DNA of 64,000 nt from Rhabditophanes sp. KR3021 (Eukaryota > Nematoda > Chromadorea > Rhabditida > Alloionematidae), in NCBI GenBank assembly GCA_963281155.1, contig CAUJLY010000005.1, forward strand, positions 2,232,001 through 2,296,000, in the 5' to 3' direction. The notes beneath the pieces were generated by a model. That model was not told where the DNA came from, ran no database searches, and saw only the letters and a program-made list of their open reading frames with translations. The position numbers and the translations under genes were made by a program. The first letter of the stretch is position 1. Each line of letters begins with the position of its first letter. Shown piece by piece: positions 57,290 to 64,000 of this stretch.

Positions 57290-58511
57290 ATGAAGCCAAA
57301 AACGGGGAGCGGGTAGGCCTAAAAAGCCACAAAGACCCAACAACACTCGGTATGCAAGCCTGTTTAATTCTAAGCACCATGTTCTAGTAAGTTATCGTTT
57401 ATGTTGTAATTTCTAATTAATATTTTAGGAAGATATTGCAGCTACTCAAGTAATGGCCAACGCTATGAACAGTTGGAAATTGAAAAAGCTGATGAGGCTG
57501 GTGTATCAGATCAACTTAGGGCTGAAATAGTTAGTACCAATAACAATCACATACTAGCTCAGTTAAGAGAAGAACTTAAACAACTAAATGAAGCTTTAAC
57601 GAAAGCCGAGACAAAGAAAACGGTATGTTTTAAAATTTATGAATTAACATATGATTTATTTACAGAGAAATGCGAATGAAAAAGTTGTCTGGCGAACCAA
57701 ATTTTGAAATGAATTTAATAGGAATGTTGAACTACAAGCCAAGTTGAAAAGTGTAACAAAAAAACCTCCTAAGAAACGCGAAATCAAGTTTTATGGAGAC
57801 ATTTGCCAAAGAATGAAGCAGTGTCGCCAAAAGATTACTTTAGATTCAATAAATGACTTGAATGGTGCAGCAAACATTCAAATCGTTTAACATCTGGTGC
57901 TGCTTTTAAACTGTCAGTTGAGGAAGCTTCTGTCCTGCTTTTTGAATATCATGGGCATTTTTAAGAATATTTTTGATCGACTAAGAAAACATCTTATCAA
58001 TCTTGACAGCAATATTGGTCGTTGTGGAGCAAAAGCAGCTTCTTTTTGGCAAACTTTTGATGGGAATAACGTGTCAAAACTTTTGAATAAGACAGACACG
58101 CTTTTCGCTGGATTATCTGGTATTAGGATTGATGGATACAGAAAAATATTGGAGGAGCTAAAAATTGTCAAGGACTTCTCACTTGCTAAAACTTTGAATG
58201 AAGAAGAAGTTACCAATGCAATTTCAGCTATTGATGCTTTCAAAGTTGCGATAAGCAATAGGGATTTGTTTATTACAGTACAACCGAAAGCTCATCTTTT
58301 GGCTACTCACATACCGGAGCAACTCAGACTCTATAATTCTATGAATTATTTCTCTGAGCAATCGATTGAAAGCCTTCATGCCTTAATAAACATGAATAAG
58401 TATAGAGTTTCTGCTTTTAATGCAGGTGATTCCATTGTTAACTTAATGACTTGGCACAACCAAATGGTTTCCTTTTATGATACACAAAAATTAGCCTTTA
58501 ATTTAGATTAA
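57290..58511 (+). mobile_element. Transposon-like remnant with a SEQ-x-x-ES-x-HA protein
   Basis: Near the left end (57315-57328) is AGGCCTAAAAAGCC, almost the same word as in the hAT-like end at 52089. Coding pieces follow: EIVSTNNNHILAQLREEL with a coiled-coil look, an intron (GTATGT at 57623 to TTTACAG), KSVTKKPPKKREIKFYGD, and the long frame 57951-58511. This last part has KAASFWQTFDGNNVSKLLNK, a helical middle, and KAHLLATHIPEQLRLYNS followed by MNYFSEQSIESLHALINM. That His...H-x-P-E...S-E-Q-x-x-E-S-x-H-A ending is shared by transposon-derived proteins I recall from invertebrate genomes; the superfamily is not certain. Stops and a frame change upstream of 57951 show decay. Confidence 0.45.
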
Positions 58512-58521
58512 TAGTCTTTGT

Positions 58522-58776
58522 TTAGAATATTTTTTGTGTCGCTTTCTTTAATAAATGTTCGTATTTTTTGTTAAACTTTGGAGCATCATAACTTTTAAAA
58601 TAATGATATTGTTTAAATAAGTATTTAGGTTTTTCTATGTAAAGAAAGTTTTGATCACTTTCAATATTCTCAAAATAGAATCGAAAACATGGATTATACT
58701 GAGGACTGCTTACCACACAAAAGTGTGATTTGTAACAGAAGACATGAAGGAGCTGGATAATTATTATATCTTGCAT
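58522..58776 (-). CDS. Possible small protein or exon, 84 codons
   Basis: The frame reads LLHVFCYKSHFCVVSSPQYN, RFYFENIESDQNFLYIEK and PKFNKKYEHLLKKATQKIF. The composition (balanced Lys/Glu/Asp with aromatics) is more protein-like than chance, but there is no signal, domain or splice partner. Confidence 0.22.
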   Translation of the reverse strand: MQDIIIIQLLHVFCYKSHFCVVSSPQYNPCFRFYFENIESDQNFLYIEKPKYLFKQYHYFKSYDAPKFNKKYEHLLKKATQKIF

Positions 58777-58994
58777 TCTTTATATATTAAGATAATTATA
58801 TCTGATATCAAATAAATTCTTCATATTCTTTTATAGCATTTATATGATAGCTTTCTATAAAACTGGTGCATTACTAAAAACAAACAAATCAGAACTTTAA
58901 TTACTGTAAGAAGTATATTTTTATAATTTATTTTACGGTTCAATTATTTGTACACAAATAGAAATTGATAATTAAATATAAAACTACAAATATT

Positions 58995-60091
58995 TCATTT
59001 TGTTTCAGAAGGAGTTAATTTAGTACCATTTGAAGGTCCAATTTTTTGTACACTTATCAATAATGCAGATATTTTTGAAAATAGTGATTTGATGTCTTCC
59101 ACAATATACTTCCTAATTGTAGGATTTAAAAATGCCATTATAAAACTTCCTATTCCATGGCTAACAACTAATAATGTTTGTGCTATTATCATTAAGGCAC
59201 TATTTAAAGGGAAAAATTGAAAATATACCTAAACACAAACATTTTATTGCAAATTTAACAAAACACAACTATTGAATTGAAATTATTGCAACTTACATAC
59301 AACGAACTTGAAATAAAATTTGCTGAGCAAATTAATATAGATTGCAAAAGCAAAACTACTTGAAATTTTGATAAAACATTGCCAGTCGTCATTTTTTTAG
59401 ACTTAAACCACAAAATTATACATATAACAAAATACAATGAAGGCAATATTATACAAAGCCCAATATTGTGATAAGCACATGGTAAATTGACATAATGCTC
59501 AATATTTATTGGTTTGATCTTGTCAATTGAAACATAAGGATTAAAAAAAGATACGTAATGTTTTGACGTGAATATAATAGGAGGAGTAGATAAACCTAGA
59601 AATAAGCCATAACATAAGCATAAGACTTGCCAAAAAATGACTCTTTTATCTTTGAACATAAAATCCGCACATTCTTGATTACACATCTCAAGCATTCTAT
59701 TGAAAGCCAAAACAATACAAGTAAAAGTAGATGTACACCATCCAATCAAACTTCCTTCACCGATTAAATACATGCTCCAAAAGGATGTGCATAATACATC
59801 GCCTCTGATACCAAATAATCCTAGACAAATACCATTGATACATAGACTTATAACATCCATAATAGCCAAGAAAAGCATGATTGGGTAACAACTAGATATT
59901 CCAATGACTTCTTTTTTAGACAAAACAGTGATGACAGGAATATACACAATTAAAGATATTGAAGCTATAAGAATATAAATTAATCCGATACATATGTTAG
60001 GGTGTTTTGCTTCATTCCATTCCGTTTCACTTAGATAATCACAAGAATAATATTGCTTAATATAATCACTTTTTAAATTAAATTCAAACAT
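58995..60091 (-). CDS. SRT-class 7TM chemoreceptor, 342 aa
   Basis: A chemosensory GPCR of the SRT class. Exon 1 (59297-60091) and exon 2 (58995-59228) join in phase 0 across a 68-bp intron (GTAAGT to GTTTAG). The N-terminus has the class signature YYSCDYLSETEWNEAKHPN, then TM1 (IGLIYILIASISLIVYIPV), SCYPIMLFLAIMDVISLCING (TM2), the Cys-containing loop GDVLCTSFWSMYLIGEGS, and CIVLAFNRMLEM at the end of TM3. TM7 and the tail are in exon 2 (SHGIGSFIMAFLNPTIRKYI). The frame is open throughout and length fits the class. Strongest chemoreceptor assignment in the window. Confidence 0.88.
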
Positions 60092-60764
60092 TTTTACAAA
60101 ATAAATGACTGTTATTAATTCTTTAAGCTATTTAATAATGTGATATGACATATCTAGTATAAATCATAACGAAAGTTCGTGTGTATTATGATTCATTTCC
60201 GTATCAAAGTCGGATGCCAATAAAGTTATTTGGTATGTTCGATGAGTTAACACTAAAAGTATTTATGTTATTAACAAGAAAACAATGCTATTATTTCCTT
60301 CAAAATTTGCTTGTGCACTTTCAACTATTTTTTGTTTTGAATAAGTTTATGTGTGAAGTCTCAGGATATAAAAATATACACTTCCTAAAATAATTACGGC
60401 ATATTTTATATTATTAAGGTAATTTGAAAAATATCAAAATATTATTTAAACTGAATTAAAAATAATTGCAATACTGCCATTATTATTTTCAAAATTCTGT
60501 AAATTTGTCAGCTGTTGCCATAAAATAACTGTTAATTTCCTTCTACTGTCTCCATTAAGTACATAGATTAGAAAACAACGATGTGTGTGTTAAATCTCAT
60601 TATGTGGTCTATGTTTGACTTCATCGATCTACGTATGAGTAGGAATTTTAAATACACCGCAAAATTATAAAGTTTATCCAACAAAAAATAATGTGCAATC
60701 TAAAAGATTACAAGCAAAATACTAAAAAACTTATGAAAAAGTGTAACACCGGTTCGTCGAGCTT
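60092..60764. other. Upstream region of the SRT gene, nothing else recognised
   Basis: AT-rich spacer; the open frame at 60181-60393 is not supported. Confidence 0.35.
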
Positions 60765-61280
60765 TTACTTTACTTTATGAACAGAATAATCATACATAAA
60801 GGTATATCCAAGATTCTCTACAGCAAACTTATCAATTAAATGCTTGCGAATCAAAGTTTGTGCAAGTCTAAATAATCCTTGATTTGAGTATCTTTGGCAG
60901 CTCCAAGGATTGATGGGTACTTTTTGATAAGAGTAAAGTCGGGGATAGAATACTTGAGGACACCATGATCTTTTTCAAATCGATAATGTTCTTTGTCAGC
61001 CAATATTTTCAAATTACTTGAAAAATTGTTATGGATGTTTCCATCTATGTGAGCCACGAAAGAGTCTTCGAAGGCTAATCTGGCATTATCTTGGGACATT
61101 TCTATAATTAAAAAGATACACTTTAATAAGAGTAAAATAAAAGTAGAATCAGTGAGTATAACTGCAAAAAGAATGACTGTATTAACTTAAAGTAAGTCAA
61201 CCTAGTAAACATGCTGACCATTACACCACGGACGCCGTTGATGAAGATGTTTAAGAAGTTTTCTTCCTTAATTCTACTCA
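60765..61280 (-). pseudogene. Frameshifted small gene of unknown family
   Basis: On the minus strand the frame from 61099 reads MSQDNARLAFEDSFVAHI, EHYRFEKDHGVLKYSIPDF and PSILGAAKDTQIKDYLDLH; a one-base shift then continues with QTLIRKHLIDKFAVENLG and YTFMYDYSVHKVK to a stop at 60765-60767. An upstream stretch from 61280 (MSRIKEENFLNIFING) could be a first exon, but it overlaps a tRNA-like segment and does not splice in frame. The charged, compact sequence looks like a conserved protein that I cannot name. Confidence 0.45.
61195..61235 (-). pseudogene. 5' half of a tRNA-Gly/Glu-like gene
   Basis: The minus strand reads GCGTCCGTGGTGTAATGG then TCAGCATGTTTACT, matching the acceptor start and D arm of nematode tRNA-Gly or tRNA-Glu. 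No anticodon arm or T arm follows. It is a truncated remnant. Confidence 0.4.
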
Positions 61281-61875
61281 TATTATCCATGAAAGTCCGT
61301 AAATTAGTAAATTAGTTTGTCTGTAACATTTTTTCGTTTATTTTTTAGACGCCTGCTAATGACATTTAAAAATAAGCTATAACTCAAAGGGTTAGCTCGC
61401 AGGCGTGGGAGGCAAAATACAACCTATACTGAAAAATGACTTTTTTGTAAAAATCGGTGTTAATGAGGTAAAATAGGTGTGTATGGGATAGAAAAGAGTG
61501 TTGTGCAATGTAATACAGTCTATAGCATAGCCCCGGTGATATAGGGTGAGGGAGGGGGTCAAAAATATATTTTAGTGTTTTATACAATTTTGAAGACGAG
61601 AACAGGAACAATTAAGCTTATCATGTGAGGTTGGCACTTGAGGTAGTCATGACCGAGGTGCCATAGGTCAATTGTCTCCCTGGCCCAAATGTCAGGACAC
61701 CATCTATCAGACAAATTTAAAGAATGCTTTTGTAAATCCTGATTCTCAAAAACATGCTATGGGAGATGGAATACATTTTGTAAATTCATTAACTATTTAT
61801 TCTCATTATCTTTTTTAGTATGATCTCGTTGACTAGATATGTTTTTATGACTTGCAAATTTCACAATAATAATTG
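61281..61875. other. Spacer, nothing recognised
   Basis: A G-rich patch (GGTGAGGGAGGGGG) lies at about 61544-61558. No genes seen. Confidence 0.35.
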
Positions 61876-62203
61876 TTGTTTACAGAACATTTTCAAAATA
61901 TCTAAAAGAAATCTCAGGTTCAATAACTCCTGAAACTCAACAAATTCATGAGGATATATAATGTTTAAGGTATTACACTACTTTTTTGAGACGCACTTTA
62001 TGTAGTTATTTTTGCAATATACATATTTTGCATTACCGTGTGAATGGGTGAGACTTGTGTGTTGTTTACTGCTTTAACCCCATTTTTAAACTCAGCTCTC
62101 TTCTTATTCTTGCTTACAAAAAATCAAAATATTTAAAAAAAATTACTTAGAATAATTGGTATCAATATTGGCAGTTCAACAATTGCTTCCTCCCAAACAT
62201 GAG
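61876..62203 (+). pseudogene. Exon-2 remnant of the 43-kb-type 7TM receptor
   Basis: One frame reads VYRTFSKYLKEISGSITPE, matching VYRKFSIFLKEMPGSLSAE of the intact receptor exon 2. After a gap and frame changes, TALTPFLNSALFLFLLTKNQ, a TAA, and LLRIIGINIGSSTIAS to a stop match its TM7 and tail. TM6 is lost. It is a third relative of the tandem pair at 42.8-44.9 kb, 17 kb away and without exon 1. Confidence 0.65.
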
Positions 62204-62935
62204 GAACAATATTTTTTATCTATATTCGTCAAACATGTTTTATAAATTTTGTACAAAATATAAAATATTAATACGCGTATTTAACACTTTTGAAATGAAA
62301 AGTACTTTTGTTATTACCGCTTCTCGTCCAATTTATGTAGTAGCTGTTGTCACTTTATTGTCTTATTAACTAATTTCGGAGATCAAACTACGGATATATA
62401 CCTGATGTAATTTCAAAAAATCCTGCTTCAGTCGTGCCTCCTGAACATAATAAACGTCATATTTCCACGCATCGAAGAATGGGTTTCTGGAACAACTCAA
62501 TTTTACAATTAGCGAAAGATTGTTTAATTATATTTTACACTTATCTTTTAATTTCATCAAATCCAAATTGATAACAAAAACCCATTTGTTGGATATAATT
62601 GAGTTCAAATGAGAATGTTCTACAATGTGCCGATTGAATCCATGATGCAGCAGGATATGTTGGTTTATATAAAAGAAGAAATTGTAATTAATATTTTGTT
62701 ATCATTTTGTTCTCTGTAAGCCATTTTATTTTAAATAAATATCATTCAATACACACACTTCATAATCTTCTATGATTATCTTAGTAACATTAAGTGATTC
62801 ACCATTATCTGATTAAATATATTGAAAAATCCAACCTTAGCGAAAATCAACATACTTAAATCACACAACTATGATACAGTTTGATTAATCATAGTCATTT
62901 TTATCATATATTAGTAAAATAAATTTGATAACAAG
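62204..62935. other. Spacer, nothing recognised
   Basis: AT-rich; no coding frame. Confidence 0.35.
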
Positions 62936-63983
62936 GTGTATATAAGAAAAATTGAAAATAAATTAATCAGAAAAAAGAAGTATTCAACTGTTACAGCTTT
63001 TGTTTTTATTGCTTTCGTCGCTTCACTTGGATCAACGGCCGATACAGATGGCACAGACTTGTTTTTTCATTTTCTAGGTTTCATGATAACGGCTTTCAAT
63101 GGGAATCAGCAGTCACGTCTATTGTAATTATTCCTTTGATTAAGGATACAAAATGTTTCATTACACATACTCAAAATTCGAGTAATAAAACTGTTCAGAT
63201 GCAAACTAACGCAGTTTTCGGAAAAACAAATGCCGTAAGTATTTTTTCTTTTCAAATACTTACTTTCTATTATAGGTTCTGTTGCCAGTCAAAGGGATCT
63301 ATTTCAAAGCACCAATGTATTTGAATCTTACTTACGCTAGGAGTTTCGAAGATTTTAGAATATTTCTGAATTGGAAGGATGAAGTTAAGCTTATCGCTAG
63401 TTACTCGGATCCCGTTTCTGAAAGTAGCGAATTATTGATTGTTCCTTCAATCAAAACAGCTGGAACTTATTATTGTGTTGACACTATAACTACATCAAAT
63501 ATTGGAAGTGGAATTGTTACTATTTTGCCTATAACTAAGCAAGGTGGTATAATTTGGCTGGTAATAAATTCTTATAAGGATGGGATTAATTCGTTCACTA
63601 AAAATGTGCAATACGATACCTCTATTGGCTCAAATCAGTACATTATCGCTGTAACTCAATTTGATAAAGATGTTACGATCCAAATTTTTGCTAGTTCTCC
63701 AATCATGCTTACGTCAACAACTAATGACAATCCATGATGTAATACTGGAGAACAGTTATGCTATCAAAATTGTGTAACGTTTATGCAATGTGACGCAATT
63801 TTGCCAAAACCCGATCAAAGAATGATCACGAACAATTTCACAATCAGGCTTTACCAGTCAAAGGATATGGAATTCACACATTTGAAAATCCAGGAAATTA
63901 TGTTTTGTATGTCATTTGCAGCAAAATCACAAGTGCGTTTGATGCTGCTGGTTACGTTGTTGGATTCAATCAACGGAAATAAA
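62936..63983 (+). pseudogene. IgGFc-binding-domain-like secreted protein gene, broken
   Basis: The sequence opens with a signal-peptide-like stretch (AFVFIAFVASLGSTADTDGT) and DLFFHFLG, the F-x-F-x-G type start of the IgGFc-binding N-terminal domain, which nematodes carry in secreted proteins. A frameshift near 63080 leads to GFQWESAVTSIVIIPLIKD; a normal 38-bp intron (GTAAGT at 63236 to TTATAG) joins to LLPVKGIYFKAPMYLNLTYA. The domain runs on cleanly to STTNDNP and a TGA at 63736-63738. Beyond it, EQLCYQNCVTFMQCDAI and, after another shift, GIHTFENPGNYVLYVICSK continue to a stop near 63981. No ATG starts the first piece, so the true first exon may be missing. Confidence 0.5.
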
Positions 63984-64000
63984 TAATTCAATATTGATAG

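Overview
The window is AT-rich animal DNA and almost certainly comes from a nematode. Introns are mostly 38-50 bp with GT...TTTTAG borders, and several genes have an AG splice acceptor 3-20 bp before the ATG, as expected for spliced-leader trans-splicing. The gene families are nematode ones: receptor guanylyl cyclase, SRT and SRA/SRAB-type chemoreceptors, a CHK-kinase-like protein and CUB-like secreted proteins. I cannot name the species.

Layout. 0-22.4 kb is the gene-dense part: the 5' part of a receptor guanylyl cyclase (minus), eIF3 subunit d (minus), a coiled-coil-like protein (minus), a membrane-anchored papain-like protease, an unknown two-exon protein, a CHK-kinase-like protein, ABCF2 (four exons, with a decayed gene inside its 1.35-kb intron 2), a CUB/VWA/CUB-like secreted protein, a DUF19-like secreted protein and a Tyr-Pro repeat secreted protein. 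23.4-36.9 kb is sparse: a Cys-rich secreted protein, a degenerate tRNA-Asp, an orphan 5S rRNA gene, a 7TM receptor, a divergent SOX-type HMG-box gene, tRNA-Lys and one small membrane protein, with several decayed coding scraps between them. 36.9-38.3 kb carries an AP-2 transcription factor. 38.9-64 kb is a receptor and pseudogene region: terminal nucleotidyltransferase, F-box/LRR-like, DnaJ, CCT and hAT-transposase remnants, two intact chemoreceptor genes in the 42.8-48.6 kb cluster plus decayed ones, an intact SRT receptor (minus, 59-60 kb), and a broken IgGFc-binding-like gene at the right edge.

How it fits together. Housekeeping functions (translation initiation, ABCF-type translation or ribosome factor) sit beside environment-facing families (chemoreceptors, guanylyl cyclase receptor, secreted Cys-, Thr- or Tyr-Pro-rich proteins) and two developmental regulators (SOX-type, AP-2). 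Decayed genes are unusually frequent. Long housekeeping genes read cleanly through 1.5-2 kb, so the breaks are probably real decay and not sequencing error. Secreted-protein genes tend to have a TATA box 40-50 bp before the ATG, whereas several intracellular-protein genes have acceptor-type leaders instead.

All assignments come from reading motifs by eye. Exon borders were chosen because they keep frame and match consensus, not from transcript data.
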